Source: Obesumbacterium proteus
GTDB lineage: Bacteria; Pseudomonadota; Gammaproteobacteria; Enterobacterales; Enterobacteriaceae
Assembly (NCBI RefSeq): GCF_001586165.1
Contig: NZ_CP014608.1
Coordinates: 4,216,001-4,280,000 of the forward strand
Length of the DNA: 64,000 nt
Reading direction: 5' to 3'
In this document: positions 1 through 8,975 of the stretch, one piece after another
Position numbering within the stretch: the stretch's first letter is position 1
Layout of the letters: every line of letters begins with the position of its first letter
Notes under the pieces: generated by a model
Told to the model about the DNA's origin: nothing
The model's database searches: none
What the model saw: only the letters and a program-made list of their open reading frames with translations
Made by a program: the position numbers and the translations under genes

Positions 1-274
1 TTTGCAGATCGTCGTCAACCAGCTGTATGCCGATGTAAAAGAAGGCAACCTGCGTTACAACATCACCACCAATGCTGATATTTCCATTATTGCACAGGCG
101 AAAAATGGCAATAAGCAGGTGAAAAACTATCGCTCGGTTTACAACGAGCAAGGTGCATTTACCGCATCGAACAGCAAAATCACTAATGCCGTCAACAATA
201 CCATGTCGGACATCGTGTCTAACATGGCGCAAGACACCAGCATCAGCGACTTCATCAAAGCCAACGCGCGTTAA
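1..274 (+). CDS. yajG: YajG family lipoprotein, C-terminal part (5' end outside window)
   Basis: The window opens inside this gene; only the last 91 codons or so are present and the stop is TAA at 272-274. The visible protein has the alternating polar/hydrophobic pattern of the periplasmic YajG domain and ends ISDFIKANAR. Identification rests on this C-terminal similarity and on its place directly upstream of ampG, the same pair as in E. coli, where yajG encodes a putative outer-membrane lipoprotein of unknown function. The signal peptide and lipobox cannot be checked because they lie before the window. About 116 bases separate it from ampG with no strong terminator, so the two may be co-transcribed. 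Confidence 0.85.
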   Translation, partial: LQIVVNQLYADVKEGNLRYNITTNADISIIAQAKNGNKQVKNYRSVYNEQGAFTASNSKITNAVNNTMSDIVSNMAQDTSISDFIKANAR

Positions 275-390
275 TCTCTATGCTCAGAGTCATTCGAACC
301 GTTGGATAAAAGCGCAATCGGATGATAATGGGCATACACCGTTTTCACCCCGCACTGCCCGACCTTGGGCAGTGCATGGGAATCAATTGA

Positions 391-1872
391 ATGTCTAATT
401 CAAACTTAGCTATTTTCACCCAACGTAACACGGTCATTTTATTACTGTTGGGTTTTGCCTCAGGCCTTCCTCTCGCATTAACCTCCGGTACACTTCAGGC
501 TTGGATGACCGTTGCCAACGTCGATCTCAAAACGATCGGCTTCTTTTCACTGGTTGGTCAGGCCTACGTTTTTAAATTCCTTTGGTCACCGATGATGGAT
601 CGCTATACGCCTTCCTTCCTTGGTCGCCGCCGTGGCTGGCTTTTAGTCACACAAGTCCTACTACTCATCACTATCTTTGCCATGGGATTACTCAATCCTG
701 TCCAGCATCTGTGGTGGCTGGCGGGCTTGGCCGTCATCGTCGCATTCTGTTCTGCCTCACAAGATATTGTCTTCGACGCCTATAAAACCGATTTGCTCAG
801 CGCTGAAGAACGCGGAACCGGCGCGGCTGTTTCCGTTTTGGGTTATCGACTCGCGATGCTGGTTTCCGGTGGGTTAGCGCTATGGTTAGCCGATCGCTAT
901 TTTGGCTGGCAAGGTACCTATTGGCTGATGGCTGGCTTAATGCTGATCGGTATATTGGCTACGTTATTTGCTCCAGAACCTCAGGTATCTGCGCCTGCAC
1001 CACGCACGCTTGAACAGGCCGTGATTGAGCCGCTTAAGGATTTCTTTGGCCGAAACAATGCATGGTTAATCCTATTACTCATTGTGATGTACAAGATGGG
1101 TGATGCTTTCGCCGGTAGTTTGAGCACAACGTTTCTGATTCGCGGAGTCGGATTCGACGCGGGTGAAGTTGGTATCGTCAACAAGACACTAGGATTGTTT
1201 GCCACCATCGTGGGTGCCTTGTTTGGCGGCGTACTGATGCAGCGTTTGTCCCTTTTCCGCGCACTGATGCTATTTGGTATCTTGCAAGGGGTATCCAATT
1301 TTGGCTACTGGCTGCTGGCGGTCACTGATAAAAACCTGCTCACCATGGGCAGCGCCATTTTTCTCGAAAACCTCTGCGGGGGCATGGGCACCGCGGCGTT
1401 TGTCGCATTGTTAATGACGCTGTGTAACAAGTCATTCTCAGCAACCCAATTCGCCCTGCTCTCGGCGCTTTCAGCCGTTGGTCGTGTTTATGTAGGGCCG
1501 GTTGCGGGTTGGTTTGTTGAATTACATGGCTGGCCGTTGTTCTATCTATTCTCAATCGTCGCTGCCGTTCCTGGGCTTTTGCTGCTGGTCGCCTGCCGCA
1601 AAACCTTGGAGTATACGCAAACAACCGGTGAATTCTCGCGCCGAACCCGCTTTGCTAGAGCCTATAAATTGGCCTTTCAATCACTGTTGGTCGGATGCAT
1701 TCTTATCGCACTATGGCTGCTTGGGCTACTCGCAGAAAGTCTCTCTGGTTTGAGTGCTGATGTCATCATGGCTTGGTTGTTAAATATTGGCTTATTGCTG
1801 AGCTTATTTGGCATTTTACTTGGCGCAGGTTTAGATTATCGCAGCCAACGCGATCTACAGCAGGTCATTTAA
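391..1872 (+). CDS. ampG: Muropeptide permease AmpG (MFS)
   Basis: This inner-membrane transporter of the major facilitator superfamily imports GlcNAc-anhydroMurNAc peptides from the periplasm for cell-wall recycling. In species with AmpR/AmpC it also supplies the signal for beta-lactamase induction. The 493-residue length is close to E. coli AmpG (491). The protein is almost entirely hydrophobic helices, starts with the typical N-terminal helix (residues 15-35, LLLLGFASGLPLALTSGTLQ) and has the MFS loop region around SPMMDRYTPSFLGRRRGW. The ATG at 391 is chosen because it gives the family N-terminus. It follows yajG as in E. coli and is closed by a strong intrinsic terminator about 40 bases downstream. 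Confidence 0.95.
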   Translation: MSNSNLAIFTQRNTVILLLLGFASGLPLALTSGTLQAWMTVANVDLKTIGFFSLVGQAYVFKFLWSPMMDRYTPSFLGRRRGWLLVTQVLLLITIFAMGLLNPVQHLWWLAGLAVIVAFCSASQDIVFDAYKTDLLSAEERGTGAAVSVLGYRLAMLVSGGLALWLADRYFGWQGTYWLMAGLMLIGILATLFAPEPQVSAPAPRTLEQAVIEPLKDFFGRNNAWLILLLIVMYKMGDAFAGSLSTTFLIRGVGFDAGEVGIVNKTLGLFATIVGALFGGVLMQRLSLFRALMLFGILQGVSNFGYWLLAVTDKNLLTMGSAIFLENLCGGMGTAAFVALLMTLCNKSFSATQFALLSALSAVGRVYVGPVAGWFVELHGWPLFYLFSIVAAVPGLLLLVACRKTLEYTQTTGEFSRRTRFARAYKLAFQSLLVGCILIALWLLGLLAESLSGLSADVIMAWLLNIGLLLSLFGILLGAGLDYRSQRDLQQVI

Positions 1873-1906
1873 TTCCGTTGCTAAATTAATTTAAGCCTTA
1901 AAATAA

Positions 1907-1947
1907 TAAAAAAGCGCTGCCTATATTTTAGACAGCGCTTTTTTTAT
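1907..1947 (+). terminator. Rho-independent terminator of ampG
   Basis: A perfect 7-bp stem (AGCGCTG at 1913-1919 with CAGCGCT at 1933-1939) closes a 13-nt loop and is followed by a run of eight T. A-rich sequence on the left side extends the stem. It lies about 40 bases after the ampG stop. Confidence 0.9.
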
Positions 1948-2136
1948 TCTTCAAATTTGCCGCTTAATTATCCCCTAAATAATTTTTTACTGATATTCCG
2001 CTGTATTTTCGCCCTCAAATAACTGCTTATTTTTCACGCTAAATTAAATTTAGCATCAGAAAAACGAAGAACAAAAAATTAACAAATAGAGATCTCTTTC
2101 ACGTTTCGTGCCTTCTAAGGGAAGAAATAAACCTAA

Positions 2137-2152
2137 ATGTAACGAGTTACAT
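2137..2152. promoter_or_regulatory. Palindrome ATGTAAC-GA-GTTACAT upstream of cyoA
   Basis: A perfect inverted repeat with 7-bp arms and a 2-bp centre. It lies about 264 bases before the cyoA promoter -35 box. It shares the GTTACA word with the second palindrome at 2283-2298, which suggests a repeated binding site. The binding protein is not known. Confidence 0.45.
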
Positions 2153-2271
2153 GCCCCTACGATCTGTGTCACATATTCCTATTTTAAGCAGGTAATACAT
2201 GGGCTAACCACAGATTAAGGACTAGGCTAAAAGTGACAGAACGTGATTTTCAGAGGCAGTGAAATATCTTT

Positions 2272-2298
2272 TGTTACATTTACTTTGTTACAACAAAG
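2272..2298. promoter_or_regulatory. Repeated TGTTAC words and palindrome CTTTGTT-AC-AACAAAG upstream of cyoA
   Basis: TGTTAC occurs at 2272 and again at 2286. The second copy is embedded in a perfect 16-bp palindrome with 7-bp arms at 2283-2298. The site is about 120 bases upstream of the -35 box. TGTTA direct repeats resemble half-sites of the anaerobic repressor ArcA, but the 14-base spacing does not fit the usual 10-11, so the assignment is open. Confidence 0.4.
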
Positions 2299-2415
2299 TG
2301 AAAATAAGCCTCTGATTTGATAGCTACATTTCGCCTAAAAGACACCATGAAATGCGACATTTTGCACAAACCAACTGGACTTTTTAAACAATGGAGTGAC
2401 AGACCTTTAAGAATG

Positions 2416-2444
2416 TTTACAGATCTGCAACCTTCCCGTAAAAT
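2416..2444 (+). promoter_or_regulatory. Sigma-70 promoter of cyoABCDE
   Basis: TTTACA at 2416-2421 and TAAAAT at 2439-2444 are separated by exactly 17 bases, giving near-consensus -35 and -10 boxes. The predicted start near 2451 leaves a leader of about 40 bases. The ribosome binding site TTGAGG (2478-2483) precedes the cyoA ATG at 2491. Confidence 0.75.
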
Positions 2445-2490
2445 GCCCCTACATTTGGGACGACAGAGAGCCTTCGATTGAGGTCGTTAG

Positions 2491-3420
2491 ATGAGACTCA
2501 GTAAATTAAATAAAAGCTTTGGGATATTATCTTTAATCGCAGCCTCGGCCTTGCTGAGCGGTTGTGATATGGCGCTTCTGGATCCTAAAGGACAAATAGG
2601 TCTAGAGCAGAGATCCCTGATACTGACTGCCCTTGGGCTGATGTTAATCGTGGTGATTCCAGTAATCGTAATGACAATTGTATTTACGCGTAAATTCCGC
2701 GCGTCAAATACCGATGCCAAATACACTCCCAACTGGTCTCACTCTAATAAAATTGAAGCTGTCGTTTGGACAGTGCCAATTATCATTATCGCTATCCTCG
2801 CAACATTAACGTGGAAAACGACTCACGAACTGGATCCGTATAAACCACTGGTGTCCGACGTTAAACCGATCCGTGTCGATGTTATTTCACTCGACTGGAA
2901 ATGGTTGTTCGTTTATCCAGATCTGGGGATTGCAACCGTTAATGAACTGGCTTTCCCAGCCAATACTCCGGTTAATTTCCGCATCACGTCAAACTCGGTA
3001 ATGAACTCATTCTTCATTCCGCGTTTAGGTGGGCAGATTTACGCGATGGCAGGCATGCAGACCCAACTGCATTTGATTGCCAACGAACCGGGTAAATATA
3101 ACGGGATTTCCAGCAGCTACAGCGGTCCAGGATTCTCTGGAATGAAATTCACCGCCATCGCAACGCCAGATAATGCCACCTTTGACCAGTGGGTTGCCAA
3201 CGTTAAGAAAGCACCTAATCAGCTGACCACCATGGCAGAGTTCGACGCATTAGCGAAGCCAAGTGAATACCATCCGGTTGAGTACTTCTCTAGCGCTAAT
3301 CCTGAATTGTTTGTCGATGTGATTAACAAATTCATGGGTAGCAAGAAGATGGACATGAAGAAAGACGAGCATATGGATATGGACATGGGTGAGCACGCTC
3401 ACGCAGGAGCCGAGGAATAA
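2491..3420 (+). CDS. cyoA: Cytochrome bo3 ubiquinol oxidase subunit II
   Basis: Subunit II of the proton-pumping quinol oxidase that reduces oxygen to water in the inner membrane. The N-terminus is a lipoprotein signal with lipobox LSGC (Cys25). Two transmembrane helices follow (about residues 42-65 and 88-108), then a periplasmic cupredoxin-like domain from about residue 125. As in quinol oxidases the copper-A ligands are absent. The C-terminal tail is rich in Met, Asp and His (MDMKKDEHMDMDMGEHAHAG). First gene of cyoABCDE; its ATG has a good ribosome binding site and it is separated from cyoB by only 3 bases. Confidence 0.97.
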   Translation: MRLSKLNKSFGILSLIAASALLSGCDMALLDPKGQIGLEQRSLILTALGLMLIVVIPVIVMTIVFTRKFRASNTDAKYTPNWSHSNKIEAVVWTVPIIIIAILATLTWKTTHELDPYKPLVSDVKPIRVDVISLDWKWLFVYPDLGIATVNELAFPANTPVNFRITSNSVMNSFFIPRLGGQIYAMAGMQTQLHLIANEPGKYNGISSSYSGPGFSGMKFTAIATPDNATFDQWVANVKKAPNQLTTMAEFDALAKPSEYHPVEYFSSANPELFVDVINKFMGSKKMDMKKDEHMDMDMGEHAHAGAEE

Positions 3421-3423
3421 CAG

Positions 3424-5415
3424 ATGTTTGGAAAACTAACACTCGACGCCGTCCCGTACCATGAACCGATTGTTATGGTTACGGTTGCCGGCATTATCTT
3501 AGGCGGTCTGGCCCTTCTGGCTTTGATTACCTATTTTGGAAAATGGAAATACCTATGGACGGAGTGGCTAACTTCGGTTGACCATAAACGTCTGGGTATC
3601 ATGTACATCATCGTGGCGTTTGTCATGCTGCTGCGCGGCTTTGCCGATGCCATCATGATGCGTAGCCAGCAGGCGCTTGCGTCCGCCGGTGAAGCCGGAT
3701 TCCTGCCACCGCACCACTACGACCAGATCTTTACCGCTCATGGCGTTATCATGATCTTCTTCGTGGCGATGCCGTTCGTGGTCGGTCTGATGAACGTCGT
3801 TGTACCATTGCAAATCGGTGCTCGCGACGTTGCATTCCCATTCCTGAATAACCTGAGCTTCTGGTTCACCGTTGCCGGTGTGGTTCTGATCAACCTGTCG
3901 CTGGGTGTGGGCGAATTTGCTCAAACTGGCTGGTTGGCCTATCCACCGCTATCAGGTAAGGAGTACAGCCCTGGCGTAGGGGTCGATTACTGGATATGGA
4001 GTCTACAAATATCCGGCTTAGGTACCTTGCTGACGGGTGTTAACTTCTTTGCCACTATCATCAAAATGCGTGCCCCTGGCATGTCACTGATGAAAATGCC
4101 GGTCTTCACATGGACCGCATTGTGCACCAACGTTCTGATCATTGCTGCCTTCCCGATTTTAACCGTTACCGTTGCTTTACTGACGGCTGACCGCTACCTC
4201 GGCACCCATTTCTTTACCAACGATATGGGCGGCAACATGATGATGTACATCAACCTGATTTGGGCCTGGGGCCATCCGGAAGTGTATATCTTGGTTCTGC
4301 CAGTCTTCGGTGTGTTCTCCGAAGTGGTGGCAACCTTCTGTAAGAAACGCCTGTTTGGCTACACCTCGCTGGTATGGGCGACCGTGTGTATCACCATCCT
4401 GTCGTTCATCGTTTGGCTGCATCACTTCTTCACCATGGGGTCAGGCGCAAACGTCAATGCGTTCTTCGGTATAGCCACGATGATTATCTCGATTCCGACC
4501 GGGGTAAAAATCTTCAACTGGCTGTTCACCATGTACCAAGGCCGCATCGTGTTTAACTCTGCGATGCTGTGGACTATCGGCTTCATCATCACCTTTACCG
4601 TAGGTGGTATGACCGGGGTTCTGCTGGCGGTTCCGGGTGCAAACTTTGTTCTGCATAACAGCCTGTTCCTGATTGCGCACTTCCATAACGTGATCATCGG
4701 CGGTGTGGTCTTCGGTTGCTTCGCCGGTATGACTTACTGGTTCCCGAAAGCATTTGGCTTCACGCTGAACGAAACTTGGGGCAAACGCGCATTCTGGTTC
4801 TGGATCATCGGTTTCTTCGTTGCCTTTATGCCGCTGTACGGCTTGGGCTTCATGGGCATGACTCGTCGCTTGAGCCAGCAAATTGACCCTGCATTCCATC
4901 CTCTGCTGATGGTTGCTGCGGGCGGCGCTGCGCTGATTGCATGTGGTATTGCCTGCCAGCTGATTCAGATTTTCGTGTCTGTTCGCGACCGCGATCAGAA
5001 CCGCGATCTGACCGGCGATCCATGGGGCGGCCGTACGCTGGAGTGGTCAACGTCTTCTCCACCGCCGTTCTATAACTTCGCTATCGAGCCACAGGTTCAT
5101 TCGCGTGATGCATTCTGGGAGCTGAAAGAAGAAGGTATCGCTTATAAGAAACCAGAGAAATATGCACCAATTCATATGCCACGTAACACTGGCGCAGGCG
5201 TCATCATTGCAGGCTTCAGCCTCGTCTTTGGTTTTGCCATGATTTGGGACATCTGGTGGCTGGCGATTGTCTGCTTCCTGGGCATGATTGCCACGTGGAT
5301 CGTGCACAGCTTCAACGATGATGTTGATTACTACGTTCAAGTTCCTGAAATTGAACGTATTGAGAACCAACACTTTGAACAAATTAGCAAAGCAGGCGTG
5401 AAATATGACAACTGA
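3424..5415 (+). CDS. cyoB: Cytochrome bo3 ubiquinol oxidase subunit I
   Basis: Catalytic subunit carrying low-spin heme b, heme o3 and CuB. It has 663 residues, the same length as E. coli CyoB. The heme-copper oxidase signature WAWGHPEVYILVLPVFG is present with the CuB His and the cross-linked Tyr, followed by the HH pair in VWLHHFFTMGSGANVNAFFG. The His pair in FLIAHFHNVIIGGV binds hemes. About fifteen transmembrane helices are predicted. The 3' end overlaps cyoC by 11 bases, indicating translational coupling. Confidence 0.98.
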   Translation: MFGKLTLDAVPYHEPIVMVTVAGIILGGLALLALITYFGKWKYLWTEWLTSVDHKRLGIMYIIVAFVMLLRGFADAIMMRSQQALASAGEAGFLPPHHYDQIFTAHGVIMIFFVAMPFVVGLMNVVVPLQIGARDVAFPFLNNLSFWFTVAGVVLINLSLGVGEFAQTGWLAYPPLSGKEYSPGVGVDYWIWSLQISGLGTLLTGVNFFATIIKMRAPGMSLMKMPVFTWTALCTNVLIIAAFPILTVTVALLTADRYLGTHFFTNDMGGNMMMYINLIWAWGHPEVYILVLPVFGVFSEVVATFCKKRLFGYTSLVWATVCITILSFIVWLHHFFTMGSGANVNAFFGIATMIISIPTGVKIFNWLFTMYQGRIVFNSAMLWTIGFIITFTVGGMTGVLLAVPGANFVLHNSLFLIAHFHNVIIGGVVFGCFAGMTYWFPKAFGFTLNETWGKRAFWFWIIGFFVAFMPLYGLGFMGMTRRLSQQIDPAFHPLLMVAAGGAALIACGIACQLIQIFVSVRDRDQNRDLTGDPWGGRTLEWSTSSPPPFYNFAIEPQVHSRDAFWELKEEGIAYKKPEKYAPIHMPRNTGAGVIIAGFSLVFGFAMIWDIWWLAIVCFLGMIATWIVHSFNDDVDYYVQVPEIERIENQHFEQISKAGVKYDN

Positions 5416-6025
5416 TACTTTACATCATACTCACGGTCAGGAGGCCCATGCGGAGCATGGGCACCACGACGCCGGTGACACGAAAGTGTTCGGCTTCTGG
5501 GTCTACCTGATGAGCGACTGTATTCTGTTTGCGAGCTTGTTCGCAACTTATGCAGTCTTGGTCAACGGCACCGCTGACGGCCCATCCGGCAAAGATATTT
5601 TTGAATTGCCGTTTGTGTTGGTTGAAACCTTCCTGCTGTTATTTAGCAGCATCACCTATGGCTTCGCCATGCTGGCGATGAACAAAGGTAAAATAGGCAC
5701 CGTAAATACATGGTTAGGTTTGACCTTCCTGTTCGGTGCAGGCTTCATCGCGATGGAAATCTACGAATTCCATCACCTGATTGCCGAAGGTTTTGGCCCA
5801 GACAAAAGTGCATTCCTGTCTGCCTTCTTCACCTTGGTTGGCACGCACGGTATCCACGTTACCAGCGGCCTGATCTGGATTATCGTGATGATGATTCAGG
5901 TCGGCAAAAAAGGCCTGACCGCGCGTAACCGTACTCGCCTGATGTGTCTGAGCCTGTTCTGGCACTTCTTGGACGTGGTGTGGATCTGCGTATTCACCGT
6001 AGTTTATCTGATGGGGGCAATGTAA
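5405..6025 (+). CDS. cyoC: Cytochrome bo3 ubiquinol oxidase subunit III
   Basis: Accessory five-helix subunit of the bo3 oxidase, 206 residues against 204 in E. coli. The N-terminus is His-rich (HHTHGQEAHAEHGHHDAG) before the first membrane helix FGFWVYLMSDCILFASLFA, the typical subunit III opening. The start overlaps the end of cyoB, and the TAA stop shares its last A with the ATG of cyoD. No unusual residues were noticed. Confidence 0.97.
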   Translation: MTTDTLHHTHGQEAHAEHGHHDAGDTKVFGFWVYLMSDCILFASLFATYAVLVNGTADGPSGKDIFELPFVLVETFLLLFSSITYGFAMLAMNKGKIGTVNTWLGLTFLFGAGFIAMEIYEFHHLIAEGFGPDKSAFLSAFFTLVGTHGIHVTSGLIWIIVMMIQVGKKGLTARNRTRLMCLSLFWHFLDVVWICVFTVVYLMGAM

Positions 6026-6375
6026 TGAGTCACTCACCTACAACGGGTCACCATTCTACAGACAACAACAGTGCTAGCCACGGCAGCGCAAAGTCTTACA
6101 TGATTGGCTTTATTCTGTCGGTTATCCTCACGGTTATTCCGTTCTGGATGGTGATGGAAGGTACCGCGTCGCACCAAACGATTTTGATTACCGTGGTTGC
6201 GATGGCTGTGATTCAGATTTTTGTTCATCTGGTGCACTTCCTGCACATGAACACCTCGTCTGAAGAGCGTTGGAACCTGATAGCTCTGGCATTTACCGCC
6301 TTGATTATCGCCATTGTTGTCGTTGGCTCACTTTGGATTATGTACAACCTCAACATCAATATGATGGTCCACTAA
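6025..6375 (+). CDS. cyoD: Cytochrome bo3 ubiquinol oxidase subunit IV
   Basis: Small subunit of 116 residues with three membrane helices (about 23-45, 50-72 and 84-108), thought to aid CuB insertion and assembly. The reading frame stays open 81 bases further upstream, but the ATG at 6025 is chosen because it overlaps the cyoC stop (TAATG) and gives the family N-terminus MSHSPTTGHH. The HLVHFLHMN segment is characteristic of CyoD. Confidence 0.95.
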   Translation: MSHSPTTGHHSTDNNSASHGSAKSYMIGFILSVILTVIPFWMVMEGTASHQTILITVVAMAVIQIFVHLVHFLHMNTSSEERWNLIALAFTALIIAIVVVGSLWIMYNLNINMMVH

Positions 6376-6385
6376 AGAGCTGCCT

Positions 6386-7279
6386 GTGATGATGAAGCAA
6401 TACCTGCAAGTAACAAAACCGGGCATTATCTTCGGTAACCTGATTTCGGTTATCGGTGGATTCTTCCTGGCCTCGAAGGGGAGCTTAGATGTTCCCCTGT
6501 TCATCGCGACCATGGTAGGCGTGTCGCTGGTTGTCGCCTCGGGCTGTGTATTTAATAACTACATTGACCGAGACATAGATAAGATTATGGAGCGAACCAA
6601 AAACCGCGTTTTGGTGAAAGGGTTAATCGCGCCTAAAGTGACACTGACCTACGCTACGCTGTTGGGCCTTGCCGGTGTTGCACTGTTATATGTTGCGGCT
6701 AATCCGTTAGCCGCGCTGTTGGCAGTGATTGGCTTCATCGTCTACGTTGGCGTGTACAGCCTGTATATGAAGCGTCATTCCGTATACGGCACGCTGATTG
6801 GCAGCCTGTCTGGCGCAGCTCCACCGGTTATTGGCTACTGCGCCGTCAGCAACGAATTCGACGCTGGCGCGCTAATCCTACTGGCTATTTTCAGCCTGTG
6901 GCAGATGCCGCACTCCTATGCGATTGCCATCTTCCGTTTCAAGGATTATCAAGCCGCCAATATTCCCGTATTGCCGGTGGTGAAAGGGATTTCGGTAGCT
7001 AAAAACCACATCACGCTGTATATCGTGGCGTTTATGGTTGCTACGCTGATGCTGTCTCTCGGCGGGTATGCGGGTTATAAATATCTGGTTGTGGCGGCGG
7101 CAGTAAGCGTGTGGTGGCTAGGCATGGCGCTTTCTGGCTATAAGAAAGCGGTGGACGATCGCGTATGGGCACGCAAACTGTTTGTGTTCTCCATCGTGAC
7201 CATCACCTGCTTGAGCGTCATGATGTCGGTTGACTTCCAGTCTCCGGCAACAGAAAGCCTGCTAACGATGCTGCGTTGA
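6386..7279 (+). CDS. cyoE: Protoheme IX farnesyltransferase (heme O synthase)
   Basis: A UbiA-family prenyltransferase that adds a farnesyl chain to heme b to make heme o for the bo3 oxidase. The polytopic membrane protein has the family aspartate motif NNYIDRDIDKIMERTKNR and a second one around RFKDYQAANIPVLP. The GTG at 6386 is chosen because it gives 297 residues and MMMKQYLQ, aligned with E. coli MMFKQYLQ; an ATG at 6389 is the alternative. AAAGAG six bases before the GTG can serve as ribosome binding site. Last gene of the operon, followed by a perfect terminator. Confidence 0.97.
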   Translation: MMMKQYLQVTKPGIIFGNLISVIGGFFLASKGSLDVPLFIATMVGVSLVVASGCVFNNYIDRDIDKIMERTKNRVLVKGLIAPKVTLTYATLLGLAGVALLYVAANPLAALLAVIGFIVYVGVYSLYMKRHSVYGTLIGSLSGAAPPVIGYCAVSNEFDAGALILLAIFSLWQMPHSYAIAIFRFKDYQAANIPVLPVVKGISVAKNHITLYIVAFMVATLMLSLGGYAGYKYLVVAAAVSVWWLGMALSGYKKAVDDRVWARKLFVFSIVTITCLSVMMSVDFQSPATESLLTMLR

Positions 7280-7306
7280 TCATTGAGCCTTAATGATTAA
7301 TCGTGA

Positions 7307-7338
7307 AAAGCCGGATATCTCATCCGGCTTTCTTTTTT
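7307..7338 (+). terminator. Rho-independent terminator of cyoABCDE
   Basis: A perfect 10-bp stem (AAAGCCGGAT with ATCCGGCTTT) encloses a 5-nt loop and is followed by CTTTTTT. It starts 28 bases after the cyoE stop. Confidence 0.95.
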
Positions 7339-7549
7339 CCCCTCCCCCACTTCGCGCTGAGTCTGTTCAAAACGGGTCAGGTCAAGTAATCTAGCTCGGC
7401 TGTAATTGCAATATAGAGACTATTCCTCGGGAATGCTTTCCACCAACTGCCACCAGAGCAGTGCTCATTAGAAAGCACCAATAACAAGAATAATTCCAAC
7501 GCAGTGGAAACGCTGGGTTGTTCCCGCACTAAAAGAAACTGAGGTTGTA

Positions 7550-8917
7550 ATGAATGATTTTCAGATGACACCAGAGGAACGGAAAGCCACCTGGGGTCTA
7601 GGAACCGTATTCTCATTGCGTATGCTTGGGATGTTTATGGTTTTGCCGGTGCTCACCACCTATGGCATGTCTTTGGCGGGCGCTTCCGAAACGTTGATCG
7701 GGATTGCGATTGGGATTTATGGCTTAACACAGGCCGTCTTCCAAATCCCATTTGGCCTATTTTCTGACAGAATTGGACGTAAGCCGCTCATCGTCGGTGG
7801 GCTACTGATATTTGCTCTCGGCAGCGCTATTGCGGCCATGACAGACTCAATATGGGGCGTGATCCTTGGCCGTGCATTACAAGGCTCGGGGGCAATTGCC
7901 GCCGCTGTTATGGCGCTATTATCCGATTTAACCCGTGAGCAAAATCGCACTAAGGCGATGGCATTTATCGGCGTCAGCTTTGGCGTCACTTTTGCCATTG
8001 CAATGGTCGCAGGCCCGATTATTACCCATGCCGTTGGCCTCTCTGGTCTTTTCTGGATGATCGCGCTGTTAGCATTAGGTGGCGTTATCATCACGCTATT
8101 TTGCATCCCAACGCCACGCCATCACGTATTGAACCGTGAATCCAGCATGGTGAAGGGAAGCTTTAGCAAAGTGCTGGCAAACAGCCGGTTGCTCAAGCTT
8201 AACTTCGGCATTATGTGCGTACATATCTTACTGATGTCGAGCTTTGTGGCACTGCCACCGCTGATGGAAGAAGCCGGTCTAGCACGAGATAACCAGTGGA
8301 AAGTCTATTTGGTTACCATGCTGATCGCGTTTGTCTGCGTTATCCCTTTCATCATCTATGCTGAAAAACAACGCCGTATGAAGCAGGTGTTTCAGGTATG
8401 CGTTATTTTAATGCTCGCCGCTGAGGTGATCCTTTGGTACGCCGATTTACACCTGTGGGGCATCATCTTTGGCGTCCAAGTCTTCTTTATTGCCTTCAAC
8501 GTGATGGAAGCGTTATTGCCTTCGCTGATCAGCAAAGAGTCGCCTGCGGGCTATAAAGGCACAGCGATGGGAATTTATTCCACCAGCCAATTTCTCGGCG
8601 TGGCCATCGGCGGGAGCTTAGGCGGATTCTTGTATTCACATAACGGCGCTGCAACCGTGTTTACCGGATGCGCAGTATTGGCCGTGATCTGGCTTGCGGT
8701 CAGCATGACGATGAAAGAGCCTCCTTACGTCAGCAGTTTGCGCATCGTCATTCCAGACACAATCCCTGCGACACCAGAATTAGAACTGGCGCTTAAACAG
8801 CTACACGGCGTGGCTGATGTGGTACTTATTCCTGAAGAGAAAACGGCTTATGTGAAGATTGATTCTAAAATCACCAACCGTGGCGATATTGAGCTGTTTG
8901 TAGCGGGACAGCATTAG
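7550..8917 (+). CDS. yajR: MFS transporter YajR
   Basis: A 455-residue major facilitator protein (E. coli YajR 454) with twelve predicted helices and motif A in the loop GLFSDRIGRKPLIVGG after helix 2. The soluble C-terminal part (about 390-455), including ELELALKQLHGVADVVLIPEEKTAYVKID, is the ferredoxin-like YAM domain that marks YajR. E. coli YajR has a solved structure but no firmly known substrate. It is a single-gene unit with about 240 bases of its own upstream region after the cyo terminator, in the same position as in E. coli. Confidence 0.93.
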   Translation: MNDFQMTPEERKATWGLGTVFSLRMLGMFMVLPVLTTYGMSLAGASETLIGIAIGIYGLTQAVFQIPFGLFSDRIGRKPLIVGGLLIFALGSAIAAMTDSIWGVILGRALQGSGAIAAAVMALLSDLTREQNRTKAMAFIGVSFGVTFAIAMVAGPIITHAVGLSGLFWMIALLALGGVIITLFCIPTPRHHVLNRESSMVKGSFSKVLANSRLLKLNFGIMCVHILLMSSFVALPPLMEEAGLARDNQWKVYLVTMLIAFVCVIPFIIYAEKQRRMKQVFQVCVILMLAAEVILWYADLHLWGIIFGVQVFFIAFNVMEALLPSLISKESPAGYKGTAMGIYSTSQFLGVAIGGSLGGFLYSHNGAATVFTGCAVLAVIWLAVSMTMKEPPYVSSLRIVIPDTIPATPELELALKQLHGVADVVLIPEEKTAYVKIDSKITNRGDIELFVAGQH

Positions 8918-8975
8918 ATTTAGGCCTGTTTATCTGATGCTTTTGTTTTTCTTGTTGGATGAGATACATGATAGA

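Larger units (their letters stand above)
1948..2415. other. Long AT-rich upstream region of the cyo operon
   Basis: About 540 bases between the ampG terminator and cyoA contain no credible open reading frame. The segment is AT-rich and carries several short palindromes and repeated TGTTAC/GTTACA words (listed separately). In E. coli the cyo promoter is controlled by oxygen and iron regulators (ArcA, Fnr, Fur) and by CRP. A long regulatory region fits that, but I cannot assign individual sites to these regulators by eye. Confidence 0.6.

Noticed and set aside
4441..4899. A 152-codon open frame antisense to cyoB
   Set aside because: It lies wholly inside cyoB, has low-complexity His/Glu/Asp content from the reverse reading of a membrane protein, and no ribosome binding site.
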